The notes: generated from the letters alone by a model not told the origin. Counted from the stretch's first letter, positions 26,345 through 34,429 are shown. The stretch is DNA of 64,000 nucleotides from Hydrogenothermaceae bacterium (GCA_026418535.1 JAOABC010000002.1:1-64000), one strand, 5' to 3'. Made by a program: numbers and translations.

Positions 26345-26373
26345 TTGACTTTTTTTGTAAAAGAACTTATACT
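26345..26373 (+). promoter_or_regulatory. Strong sigma-70 promoter of the major pilin gene
   Basis: TTGACT (26345-26350), a 17-bp spacer, then TATACT (26368-26373). Start site expected near 26380, giving a leader of ~43 bases. This is one of the best promoter matches in the window. No sigma-54 GG-N10-GC element, the usual pilA promoter in proteobacteria, is seen here. Confidence 0.75.
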
Positions 26374-26381
26374 ATATACTA

Positions 26382-26397
26382 ACACTGGCGCCGGTGT
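26382..26397 (+). promoter_or_regulatory. Leader hairpin upstream of the major pilin
   Basis: ACACTGGCGCCGGTGT is a near-perfect dyad at the predicted 5' end of the pilin transcript. It could form a 5' stem that protects the mRNA, or be an operator just downstream of the start site. It stands out because the surroundings are AT-rich. Confidence 0.45.
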
Positions 26398-26422
26398 AAA
26401 ACTTAATGAGGAGGTTTTTGTT

Positions 26423-26809
26423 ATGGTAGTGAAAAGAGGTGATGCAGGTTTTACTTTAATTGAGTTGCTAGTGGTTGTCGCTATTATAGCAATCTTAGCA
26501 GCTATAGCCATCCCACAGTTTGGGAAGTACAGGAAGTCTTCAGCAGCAGCTGCAGTTCAATCTGATGCAAGAAACTGTGTAACAGATGCTATAGCTGAGA
26601 TAACAAGAGCACAAATGTCAGGAGCATCTACTCCAACTGGTGGTAGTTATTCAAATATTTCTCCAAACACAGCATCTTGTAGTTGGACCTACAATGAAAC
26701 CACAACAGCCACTTCTTGTACATGCAATGGAAAAGGTGCAGCTCAAGGTGTAAGTTGTGATGCACGATCTACTAGCACTGGAACACAAGTAACTTGCACT
26801 GGCATTTAG
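26423..26809 (+). CDS. pilA: Major type IV pilin
   Basis: 128 residues from ATG 26423, which follows GAGGAGG by seven bases; an upstream frame from 26345 is rejected because it overlaps the promoter. Leader MVVKRGDAG, then FTLIELLVVVAIIAILAAIAIPQF, the classic pilin helix with Glu+5. The head is short (~90 residues), rich in Ser and Thr (runs such as NETTTATS and ARSTSTGT) and has five cysteines. The Ser/Thr-rich head would offer many O-glycosylation sites. Own promoter and own terminator, so probably highly expressed. Confidence 0.9.
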   Translation: MVVKRGDAGFTLIELLVVVAIIAILAAIAIPQFGKYRKSSAAAAVQSDARNCVTDAIAEITRAQMSGASTPTGGSYSNISPNTASCSWTYNETTTATSCTCNGKGAAQGVSCDARSTSTGTQVTCTGI

Positions 26810-26831
26810 TTTATAATCTCTTGTACTCTAT

Positions 26832-26855
26832 GCCGGCTTTTATGCCGGCTTTTTT
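26832..26855 (+). terminator. Rho-independent terminator after pilA
   Basis: GCCGGC (26832-26837) and GCCGGC (26844-26849) are self-complementary and form a stem around TTTTAT, followed by TTTTTT (26850-26855). It lies 23 bases after the pilin stop and isolates pilA from the next gene. Confidence 0.85.
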
Positions 26856-26869
26856 GTGGGGTTATTAAA

Positions 26870-27229
26870 ATGAAGGGGAGCGGGGCTTTCTCTCTGGTAG
26901 AGTTTTTAATAGTTATATCAATAATAGCTATAATCATATCTCTATCTATAAATGCGTACTATAAATACCAGATATCAAGTGTTAAATCTGCGGTTATATC
27001 AGATTTACGAAACTGTATAGGTGATATATCTATCCAGAGACAGAAAGGTGATGAACTTCAGCTTGCAGAAATAGTGAACAACTGTCCTAAATCAAAATTT
27101 ACCAAAAATATAGTTTTAGAGAGAGATGACCCTATAGTATTAAAGGCTGAAGTGGACAGTAATTATGGAGTGATAGAGTGTGAGTATAATGAGCAAAATG
27201 GAAGTGTCAAGTGTAGCTCTCCGTTTTAA
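26870..27229 (+). CDS. Pilin-like protein, PilA paralogue
   Basis: 119 residues with prepilin site GA/FSLVEFLIVISIIAI and Glu+5. The head SVKSAVISDLRNCIGDI parallels AAVQSDARNCVTDAI of the major pilin just upstream, so the two are related by duplication. Three cysteines follow the helix. It starts 15 bases after the pilA terminator and overlaps the glycosyltransferase gene by 50 bases. Minor or alternative pilin. Confidence 0.82.
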   Translation: MKGSGAFSLVEFLIVISIIAIIISLSINAYYKYQISSVKSAVISDLRNCIGDISIQRQKGDELQLAEIVNNCPKSKFTKNIVLERDDPIVLKAEVDSNYGVIECEYNEQNGSVKCSSPF

Positions 27230-29159
27230 AAAAGTCAAAAGTGATTTACTTTCTGTATTTGTCTTTCTGTTTTTTTTAGCTTTGTATACATCAACTGTGT
27301 ATCCAGAAGTGGGAGGTCGCATAAACTATGGAGATTCTGCAAAATGGCAGTTCATCTTTTTAACTAACTATACACCTCATCCGACAGGATATCCTATTTA
27401 TGTATGGTTATCAAAAGTGTTTAATACTGTGCTATATTTTATCGACCTAACAGCATACAGGATAACTGCTATATCTGTTTTCTTTGGTGCATTAACAGTT
27501 TCACTGTTCTATAAGTTATCTTATAGAATATCAGGGAGTAATATTTTTAGTATACTGCTGTCTTTTGTGCTTGGAACTTCTATTACATTCTGGACCCAGG
27601 CCACAGAAGCTGAAGTATACACGCTGAACAGTTTCTTTATAATTTCTATAGTATACCTGTGCTACATGTTTTTTACTACAAATAAGACCTTTTATCTATA
27701 TACCTCAATGCTATTTGTGGCTCTTTCTGTAGGAAACCATATGACCTCTGTATTGTTTATACTGTTACCTGTCTTATTGATTTTATATAAAAATCCAAGA
27801 ATCTTCTTAGAAAAGAGACTTTTTCTTGTGTTATTTATATCTGCTTTTATTGTGTTAATAGAGTATCTGTACGTTTATAAAAGATATGTTTACACAATTA
27901 ATAGTTTAAGTATAAATAGTATGTATGATGGTAAAAATGTATCGTCTTTTTATGAATATCTGTCTGGTTCTGAATTTAAAATAAGGATGTGGGATTTAGA
28001 TAAGTTCATCTCAAGTATGTATAACTTTCCGCTTTATACTTTCCCTGAAGAGATATTTGCAAACAACTTCTTAAACATATCTAAAGTAGAGAGTGCTCAT
28101 CTATTGCTATTTATCTTTTTTCTAATAGTTAGTATTATACCTTTTTATGCCTACTATACGAACAAGTCTAATAGACAGTTTATATTTAGTTTGACTTTGC
28201 CATTTTTGTTATACTCTGTTTACTCTTTTTCCTACTTAATAGGAGATTCGGTAGTATACTACATTCCCATCTATATGCTGGTCTTTCTGTTCTTAATACT
28301 GACAAAGAGCAAGAAAATTTATGTTTTACTCATTGTTCCCCTATTTATTATGAGTATATATTCTTTTCATGGAAAGTTTCATTTCTTGTCCGAAACAAAT
28401 AACTATATATTGAAGGACACTTTAAATATAATTAGGGATATAAAAGAGAGCTATATCCTTTCTCCTCTCCATAGTATCAGTAGATATAAATATCATCTAC
28501 AGATGTTAGAATCATATCTTTCATTTACAAAGGAATATGGAAATTATAATTTCTTAATCTTATCAAGTTCAGAACTTGAAAACCATAAAAAGCTGTATCT
28601 ATCCCGAAATTTTATAGAAGAAACAAAAGATGACAATCTATACCGCCTATTGGCGTCTGGTGCCCTGAAAGTACACACTCTGTACACTCCTTTGGACCAG
28701 GTTCAGGACTTGTATAGAGATAATCTGATTTTGGTTTTAGGAGGTGTCAGATCTTATGATGTTTTAAATAACAGTCCAGAGTTTGTAGACTTTATTCGCT
28801 TATCTGGCTCAAAGTACATCGATATACTCTGCTATGGTAATGCCTACGTTGCTGTACTGAAAGGTGGCAAACTGCTATACGAAGAATCAAGTAATACATT
28901 TTTAGACAGAGTTTTAGAGATAGAAGGTAAAATAGTAGAAATCAGAGTTCCAGGAGCTAGTTGTGGAGATCCTAAGACAGGAAAAATTGACTCTTACCCG
29001 CCATTTGTGTCTCTGAGTAGAAATTCAGATTTTCTATTAACATCAGGCTTAAATGTATTTGTTCTAGATGAAGATTTTAAAGTCTTAAAATTCCTTAGGT
29101 TTTCAAAAAGTCCTTATGATGATAGAGAAATATTTTATATAGACAAAAGTTTAAACTAA
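27180..29159 (+). CDS. DUF2723-type multi-spanning glycosyltransferase (GT-C fold)
   Basis: 659 residues with about ten membrane helices in the first ~400 and a soluble C-terminal region. The first loop has INYGDSAKWQF (Asp52) followed by TPHPTGYPIY (67-74), and a later loop has WTQATEAEVYTLN; these are the marks of DUF2723/PMT-like GT-C enzymes that take sugars from polyprenyl-phosphate donors on the outer face of the membrane. GTG start inside the pilin-like gene; ATG 27189 is an alternative. It sits directly after the pilins and converges, with a four-base overlap, on dprE2 of the arabinose-donor operon. A pilin glycosyltransferase using polyprenyl-phospho-arabinose is the favoured inference. 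Confidence 0.78.
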   Translation: MSIMSKMEVSSVALRFKKVKSDLLSVFVFLFFLALYTSTVYPEVGGRINYGDSAKWQFIFLTNYTPHPTGYPIYVWLSKVFNTVLYFIDLTAYRITAISVFFGALTVSLFYKLSYRISGSNIFSILLSFVLGTSITFWTQATEAEVYTLNSFFIISIVYLCYMFFTTNKTFYLYTSMLFVALSVGNHMTSVLFILLPVLLILYKNPRIFLEKRLFLVLFISAFIVLIEYLYVYKRYVYTINSLSINSMYDGKNVSSFYEYLSGSEFKIRMWDLDKFISSMYNFPLYTFPEEIFANNFLNISKVESAHLLLFIFFLIVSIIPFYAYYTNKSNRQFIFSLTLPFLLYSVYSFSYLIGDSVVYYIPIYMLVFLFLILTKSKKIYVLLIVPLFIMSIYSFHGKFHFLSETNNYILKDTLNIIRDIKESYILSPLHSISRYKYHLQMLESYLSFTKEYGNYNFLILSSSELENHKKLYLSRNFIEETKDDNLYRLLASGALKVHTLYTPLDQVQDLYRDNLILVLGGVRSYDVLNNSPEFVDFIRLSGSKYIDILCYGNAYVAVLKGGKLLYEESSNTFLDRVLEIEGKIVEIRVPGASCGDPKTGKIDSYPPFVSLSRNSDFLLTSGLNVFVLDEDFKVLKFLRFSKSPYDDREIFYIDKSLN

Positions 29160-29887
29160 ATACTCAGCTTTTTAAATAACCTTTCAGGAATAAGTTTAAT
29201 TATCATCATTATGAATCTCCAAATGCCTCTAACATATAGAACATCTACTTTTTTCTGTTGAGACCTGTATATAGCTTTGGCTACTTCTTCTGGGTCTGCA
29301 GTTAGCAATGGTGGTAATTTTAAATTTTTTGTCATCTTTGTTCTAACGAAACCAGGTTTTACCGTCATTACATGTACACCTTTCTTATGAAGTCTGGCTC
29401 TTAAGCCAGAAAGATAAGCTGTAAAACCTGCTTTAGAAGAACCATAAATGTAGTTTGACATTCTTCCTCTCTCTCCTGCTACAGAACTAATTCCTATTAT
29501 GAACCCTTTTCCTGTTTTCTCGAGTTCGTTAGCAAATATATTTGTAATACTCACAGCTCCAGTATAATTTGTATTGATGGTTTTTAGAGTCTCTTCCCAA
29601 GACTCTTCACACTTCTTTTGGTCTGTCATATAACCTGCACAGTAAACTAGACCTTCAGGTCTTGGGTTTAAACTGCTAAGTATTCTCTTATGACTATTAA
29701 AATCAGTTACATCTAGCTCTACTAATCTTACATCTACACCGTATCTTATGTTTAAATCTCTCCTGAAGTCTTCTAACTCTGTTATGTTTCTTCCAGCAAG
29801 GTATAGATTGTTATTATTTTTTGCGTAAACTTCTGCTAAAGCCATACATATATCGCTCTTTGCCCCCACAATCAGTATGTATTTCAT
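29156..29887 (-). CDS. dprE2: DprE2-like short-chain dehydrogenase (decaprenylphosphoryl-keto-ribose reductase)
   Basis: 243 residues, Rossmann fold: N-terminal VGAKSDICMALAEVYA (a variant glycine loop as in DprE2), GRN, LDVTDF, VYCAGY, catalytic Ser in ISSVAG and YxxxK in YGSSKAG. The C terminus is hydrophobic (WRFIMMIIKLIP), suggesting membrane contact. In mycobacteria DprE2 reduces the 2-keto intermediate to polyprenylphosphoryl-D-arabinose using NADH. Overlaps dprE1 by four bases and follows ubiA, so the pathway assignment is strong. Confidence 0.85.
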   Translation of the reverse strand: MKYILIVGAKSDICMALAEVYAKNNNNLYLAGRNITELEDFRRDLNIRYGVDVRLVELDVTDFNSHKRILSSLNPRPEGLVYCAGYMTDQKKCEESWEETLKTINTNYTGAVSITNIFANELEKTGKGFIIGISSVAGERGRMSNYIYGSSKAGFTAYLSGLRARLHKKGVHVMTVKPGFVRTKMTKNLKLPPLLTADPEEVAKAIYRSQQKKVDVLYVRGIWRFIMMIIKLIPERLFKKLSI

Positions 29888-31170
29888 AAGCCTAACCTCC
29901 TGCTTTGTATAGATGAGAATTTTTTCATAGCCCCCAACTCTTTTCTCATATTTCTGAACTTGTCTAGATATATGTATCCAGTTTCTAGCATCTCTCTGGA
30001 CATAAGAGTATCTTTAGCTAGGTATATTCTGCCACCATACTTTAAAACAATTTTATCAAGTTTAGACAGTGTATCAAGTAAACCTGTTTGTACCTTAAAA
30101 TCTAAAGCCAAACTGTATCCTTCTAGTGGAAAAGAGAGAAAGTTATTGTTCTCCCTTCCATATAACTTTAGTACAGATAGAAATGGATATACTCTATCTT
30201 TTTTTATAGTTTTTAAAACTTCATCTATAGCATCAAAACTATACTTTTTAGGGACTATAAACTGATACTGTATAAAACCTTTTTTTCCATACAGTCTGTT
30301 CCAACCTTCTATTCTGTCCAATGGATAGAAAAAACTGTCTATATCTACTATCCGATCAGAGTCTTCAGCTTTAAGATAGTATATACTGTTAAATGCTCTC
30401 ATTATAGGATTGTTTAAGATAAAAGAAGGCATATCTATACGTATATTAAATATACTTTTAGTTGGGTAACTAAGGTCTCCATCTTCAGAAAACTCCCCTA
30501 TCATAACTAATCCCCTAACTGATCTACTCTCCAAGTTTAAAGCATCTATCCAAGCTACAGAGTAGGTTATTTTTCTGTTTTTCTCAAAGGCTTGAAAAAT
30601 TTCTTCCAAGGTTTTTGTCCTAATAGTTCGCTGAATAATATTCTTTGATCTTATCTTTTTTAGTCTTATTTTTGCCTGTAGTATGACACCTAACAGTCCC
30701 ATTCCTCCGCAAATTCCTTTGAATAGTTCATCTCCTTTTTTTACTTTCTGTACTGTTCCATCAGGCAACATAATCTCTATCTCTTCAACGAACTCACTAA
30801 TACAACCGTCTATATGATGGTTTTTCCCATGAACATCGCTAGAGATAGCACCTCCTACTGTTATATACTTTGTTCCTGGTGTAACAGGTAAAAACCATCC
30901 CCTTGGAACAAATACTTCTATTATATCTTTGAGTAATACTCCGGATTTACAGGATAGTATTCCTTCTTTTTCATTAAACTCAATAAGGAATCTGTTTTTT
31001 ATACTAGATACAGCAACATCACTTAATACACAGTCACCATAACTCCTCAGATTGCCAATAGGAATTAAATTATCATGTTTTAAAATTATCTCTCTGAGAG
31101 TTTTTTCTGAAGTATAGTAAAGAACATCACTATCTATTTTTTTGTATCTTCCCCATCCAGATATTACCAT
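29884..31170 (-). CDS. dprE1: DprE1-like FAD oxidase (polyprenylphosphoryl-ribose 2'-oxidase)
   Basis: 428 residues. FAD-binding features match DprE1: GNLRSYGD at 39-46, PGTKYITVGGAISSDVHGKN at 98-117 and the C-terminal GGRIYLAKD. The enzyme oxidises polyprenylphosphoryl-ribose to the 2-keto form, the first half of epimerisation to D-arabinose. The stretch aligned with the mycobacterial GWNICVDF reads GYSLALDF, so the cysteine that benzothiazinones attack (Cys387 in M. tuberculosis) is Ala355 here. Stop-to-start spacing with ubiA is zero. Confidence 0.9.
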   Translation of the reverse strand: MVISGWGRYKKIDSDVLYYTSEKTLREIILKHDNLIPIGNLRSYGDCVLSDVAVSSIKNRFLIEFNEKEGILSCKSGVLLKDIIEVFVPRGWFLPVTPGTKYITVGGAISSDVHGKNHHIDGCISEFVEEIEIMLPDGTVQKVKKGDELFKGICGGMGLLGVILQAKIRLKKIRSKNIIQRTIRTKTLEEIFQAFEKNRKITYSVAWIDALNLESRSVRGLVMIGEFSEDGDLSYPTKSIFNIRIDMPSFILNNPIMRAFNSIYYLKAEDSDRIVDIDSFFYPLDRIEGWNRLYGKKGFIQYQFIVPKKYSFDAIDEVLKTIKKDRVYPFLSVLKLYGRENNNFLSFPLEGYSLALDFKVQTGLLDTLSKLDKIVLKYGGRIYLAKDTLMSREMLETGYIYLDKFRNMRKELGAMKKFSSIQSRRLGL

Positions 31171-32055
31171 TCAAAAACCACCTCTAACTATAATGAAAAA
31201 GGATATTAACCATAAGACTATAACTATCTGAAGAAATCTATCGTTTATAACGATCTCTGTAGGATTGCCGCTCTTGTTTTCAACGAAGGTTATCTGCATA
31301 TATCTCAGTATACCTAGTATAACAAATATAGATGTAAGATATAACTTATCTGTGTTATACCTTTTCACAACACTGTCTGAAACTGTATACATTATGTAAG
31401 AAACCACTATAACGGAAGCCATAAATACCATCGTGGCATTTAAAAACTCTAGATTATAACGGTCTATATTTCTTCTGACTTTGTTTGAGTTTAGATACAA
31501 AAGAAAGTCTTCTCTTCTTTTAGATGCTGCTAAAAACACCGCTAATAAAAATGTTATAACTACTATCCAGTTTGACAGTGATATACTAGCAGTTATGCTT
31601 CCTGCTAAAAGCCTCAAATCGAATCCTACAGCTATGACTATTAAGTCTATTATCGATATATGTTTTAACTTTGTAGAGTAAAGTATGTTTATCAACACGT
31701 ATATGGTTAGTACTAGAAAAAGTCTATAGTCGAGTATAAAGGAAGTTATTAGGGATGTGAGTAAAAGGAATACCATCAGAACTACACTATGTTTAACTTT
31801 TATTCTTCCGGAAGCTAATGGCCTATACCTTTTAACTGGATGTTTTCTATCCTCCTCAACATCTTTTATATCGTTGAATATGTATACACTACTTGCTGCT
31901 AAAGAGAATATTAAAAATGCCACTACATTTTTTAAGAATAGTTCAGGATGAAAGTGGAAGGAAAAAAACAGAGGTGTAAATACGAAAAGATTTTTTATCC
32001 ACTGTTTAACTCTTATAAGTTCCAAATAGTCTTTAAAAGTTATACCTTTTAACAA
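31171..32055 (-). CDS. ubiA: UbiA-family polyprenyl-phosphate phosphoribosyltransferase (DPPR synthase-like)
   Basis: Integral membrane prenyltransferase with ~8 helices. RVKQWIKNLFVFTPLFF and the Asp-rich NDIKDVEEDRKHPVKRYRPL are the signature of Rv3806c-type enzymes, which transfer 5-phosphoribose from PRPP to polyprenyl phosphate; the ubiquinone UbiA family differs at KR-x-RP. The open frame extends to 32109 but overlaps the kinase-like gene by 77 bases. TTG 32055, eight bases after GAGAGGT, is the more likely start and leaves a 23-base overlap (294 residues). First step of the arabinose-donor route. The phosphatase that should follow (Rv3807c-like) is not in the window. Confidence 0.88.
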   Translation of the reverse strand: MLKGITFKDYLELIRVKQWIKNLFVFTPLFFSFHFHPELFLKNVVAFLIFSLAASSVYIFNDIKDVEEDRKHPVKRYRPLASGRIKVKHSVVLMVFLLLTSLITSFILDYRLFLVLTIYVLINILYSTKLKHISIIDLIVIAVGFDLRLLAGSITASISLSNWIVVITFLLAVFLAASKRREDFLLYLNSNKVRRNIDRYNLEFLNATMVFMASVIVVSYIMYTVSDSVVKRYNTDKLYLTSIFVILGILRYMQITFVENKSGNPTEIVINDRFLQIVIVLWLISFFIIVRGGF

Positions 32056-32557
32056 ACTGCATGACCTGAGAGAGGTTTTTTGGTCGGAGTGTTGGTTTTG
32101 CTCTTTCAAAATCTATAAGGTGAAGTTTTAATTCTTTATCTACCAATACATTTTTGTATGGTCTATGCATCTCCTCTTTGTTTATCTTTAATCTATCTAG
32201 TATTTTTGCTTGCTGGATAAGCTGTTTTAAAAGGTGTTCTTTGTTTTCATGGTTTAAAATATCTATCAGATGTTTACCATCTATGTATTCATAGGCTATG
32301 AAGTCACCCCCTATCATGTACAGTTTTCCGCCTACACCTTCTCTATTTACTATCTGGAGTATCTTTCCTTCTTTAAGGATAGAATGTCTGTGTATATCTT
32401 TAAGTGGCACTTTGAATGATAAAGTTTTTCCGTCTAGATCACCTCTGTACACCACAGACCTCCATCCACCACCCATCTTTTCTAAGTTTTTGACCTTTTC
32501 TTTTATCTCTACAAACTTCACCATCCGGATTAAGCTTTTCTCCCTATATGGCTCCAA
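32033..32557 (-). CDS. Small protein-kinase-like protein
   Basis: About 174 residues. A compact kinase fold can be read: glycine-containing start (MGGGWRSVVYRG), candidate ATP Lys in LSFKVPL, hinge AYEYIDGKHL, catalytic-loop variant HRPYKNVLVD and a DFE in place of DFG (LHLIDFERAK). This resembles the small archaeal/bacterial predicted Ser/Thr kinases (COG2112-like). The usual HxD catalytic Asp is not obvious. Start uncertain: TTG 32557 overlaps the previous gene by 28 bases; ATG 32524 is an alternative. It sits between a membrane protein and ubiA, so an envelope sugar or lipid kinase is possible. Confidence 0.65.
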   Translation of the reverse strand: MEPYREKSLIRMVKFVEIKEKVKNLEKMGGGWRSVVYRGDLDGKTLSFKVPLKDIHRHSILKEGKILQIVNREGVGGKLYMIGGDFIAYEYIDGKHLIDILNHENKEHLLKQLIQQAKILDRLKINKEEMHRPYKNVLVDKELKLHLIDFERAKPTLRPKNLSQVMQFVKRYNF

Positions 32558-32979
32558 ATCTCTTGGTCTATATTGTGGAGTACATACTCCGGAGCTTCTA
32601 CTCTTACAACATACTTTCCATCTATCTGGAGGATATCCCCCTTCTCGTCTTTTTCAAATTCAACTTTTATAACCTTGTACTTTCCTCTGTAGACTTCAAA
32701 TCCATCCTCTTTCTCAACAACTCTGTCAAACTTTAACATGTTAGCCTGCTTGTAGATTAGGTCTTTTATCATCTCTTTAACAGGGAAGGATATCACTCTC
32801 TGTCCTCTCTCCTCTCTCTGTTGCCTGTCATGAAACCAAAGAAGTACAGAGAAGGTTATTACAGTTATATCTATAAGAAAGAAGGTAAACATCCAGAGTT
32901 TGTAAGAAATGATGTAGAAGTAGATAGACAAAATAGACAGTAGGATTATTATCAGAGATATGGTTACATTTTTTAACAT
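32530..32979 (-). CDS. Membrane protein of unknown function
   Basis: 149 residues. Two membrane segments at ~5-25 and ~29-49, then a charged cytoplasmic domain with VKEMIKDLIYKQANML and a beta-rich end (KYKVIKVEFEKDEKGDIL, KYVVRVEAPEYV). No recognised family. Located between lolA and the kinase-like gene with overlap on one side and an eight-base gap on the other, so part of the same operon. Confidence 0.6.
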   Translation of the reverse strand: MLKNVTISLIIILLSILSIYFYIISYKLWMFTFFLIDITVITFSVLLWFHDRQQREERGQRVISFPVKEMIKDLIYKQANMLKFDRVVEKEDGFEVYRGKYKVIKVEFEKDEKGDILQIDGKYVVRVEAPEYVLHNIDQEIWSHIGRKA

Positions 32980-32987
32980 CCTTACTC

Positions 32988-33584
32988 CTAATAGTTAATG
33001 ATCTTTGTCCCTGTAGGGATCTCGAAATTTATATTCTCCTTTTTTGTTAGGAATCTGAAAGTTTTAAACATGATCTCAACTTTGTTGTTTTCTATATCGA
33101 TCATCGTTATATTCTGGATAGTGTCATTTTTTACGGTTATCTCTATATTTTTCATATCGCTACTACTCTTTGGTTTTAGCATCAATTTACTTCCTTCAAC
33201 CTGTATGTCAAAAACAGCCCTTATTGGTTTTGTGTTCAAGAAGATAGCCATAACATCCTCTATAAAGATTTCTGTATCTCTCTTTGATATTATAGCTTGT
33301 TTCTCTGATGGAGTATATAAGATTACTCTCTCTTTTGTGATATATAGAGTCTGTTCAAATGGTTTAGTATAGTTTATCTTGCTGTTGAAAGGTTTGTATG
33401 CTATGAGGTTTCCGGAGTATACCTCTGGAGTCTTTGAATTTCCTTGGAATGTTTTTTGGGTAAACTCTCCCTCTATCCCGTGAGAGCTAGATATTTTTCC
33501 CTCTAACCACTGAACCAGGTTTTCCTGAGAGTATGAGTATGAGAAAGAAAAGAGTAGTAAGATCGTTATTAAAATAGTCTTCAT
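32988..33584 (-). CDS. lolA: Outer-membrane lipoprotein carrier protein
   Basis: Periplasmic chaperone that ferries lipoproteins from LolCDE to the outer membrane. Signal peptide MKTILITILLLFSFSYSYS (start at ATG 33584, four codons inside the longest frame), then a LolA fold: IEGEFTQKTFQ, VYSGNLIAYKPFNSKINY, LYITKERVILYTPSEKQA. About 198 residues, normal length. Shows an outer membrane with lipoproteins. Just touches the trx-TPR gene (stop TGA at 33584-33586). Confidence 0.9.
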   Translation of the reverse strand: MKTILITILLLFSFSYSYSQENLVQWLEGKISSSHGIEGEFTQKTFQGNSKTPEVYSGNLIAYKPFNSKINYTKPFEQTLYITKERVILYTPSEKQAIISKRDTEIFIEDVMAIFLNTKPIRAVFDIQVEGSKLMLKPKSSSDMKNIEITVKNDTIQNITMIDIENNKVEIMFKTFRFLTKKENINFEIPTGTKIINY

Positions 33585-34393
33585 CAGTATAACCACATAG
33601 CAAGTTTTTTCCTGTAATCCTTTGTTAGAGGATGATCTTCCCCAAGGAGGCTAAATATAGCCACCATAGACTTTCTTGCTCCATCATCTTTGAAGTTTCT
33701 ATCTTTCTTTACTATCTCCAAGAAAAGTTTTAAAGCCTCTTCGTACTTTTCTTCTATAGCATAGCAGGAAGCCTGGGAATACAACATCTCTAAGTCATTT
33801 TGGAAGTTCTCCTTAACACACTCTTTTTTGAACTCTACCATAGCTTTTAAGGCTTGGGCTTTTATGAAATACTCTTTCTCGTACTCTTTTATAGAGTTCA
33901 GCAAGTCTAAAGCTTCATCGATCTTGTTTAGTTTAATCATAACTTTTGATGCTTCTAAGTATAGTTTTTTGTTTTGAGGATACTCTGAAAGAGCTCTCTT
34001 ATAGAGTTCATAGGCAGAGTATAAGTCCCCGGAGTTCAATAAGCTGTTAGCCTGGTATATGTACTCATCCGCTTTTGATCTGATGTATTTACTTATAATC
34101 TGTCTTACTTGACTTTCTGGAAGAGCTCCTACAAACTTGTCTACTACTTTTCCATCTTTTACTATCCTAACATCCGGAATGCCATGAACTTCAAATTCTT
34201 GAGCTATATCTGGGTTTTTATCAGTATTTACCTTCGCTAAGATAAATCCATACTCGTTTGCAAGTTTTTCCAGTATAGGCTTCAAAGCTCTACAAGGACC
34301 ACACCAAGCAGCCCAAAAATCTATAACAACCACATTATCATAAGACTTCTCCATTACTTCCGAGAAATTCTCCGAGTTTACGTCAACTATCAT
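33584..34393 (-). CDS. Thioredoxin-TPR protein, CnoX/YbbN-like
   Basis: 269 residues. Thioredoxin domain at 1-105 with an intact WCGPC active site (Cys31, Cys34), then tetratricopeptide-like helices (YSAYELYKRALSEYPQNKKL and others). E. coli CnoX (YbbN) has the same layout but an SXXC site; here both cysteines are present, so redox activity is expected. Strong GGAGG before ATG and an upstream promoter; first gene of the leftward operon leading to dprE2. Confidence 0.88.
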   Translation of the reverse strand: MIVDVNSENFSEVMEKSYDNVVVIDFWAAWCGPCRALKPILEKLANEYGFILAKVNTDKNPDIAQEFEVHGIPDVRIVKDGKVVDKFVGALPESQVRQIISKYIRSKADEYIYQANSLLNSGDLYSAYELYKRALSEYPQNKKLYLEASKVMIKLNKIDEALDLLNSIKEYEKEYFIKAQALKAMVEFKKECVKENFQNDLEMLYSQASCYAIEEKYEEALKLFLEIVKKDRNFKDDGARKSMVAIFSLLGEDHPLTKDYRKKLAMWLY

Positions 34394-34429
34394 CTGACTA
34401 CCTCCTTATAGTTGTTTTGAGTATTATTT

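Noticed and set aside
26345-26422. Longer pilin frame starting at 26345
   Set aside because: It would begin at the -35 box of the promoter; ATG 26423 has a strong ribosome site and a normal prepilin leader.
26832-26849. GCCGGC pair as a regulatory repeat
   Set aside because: With the following T run it is fully explained as a Rho-independent terminator.
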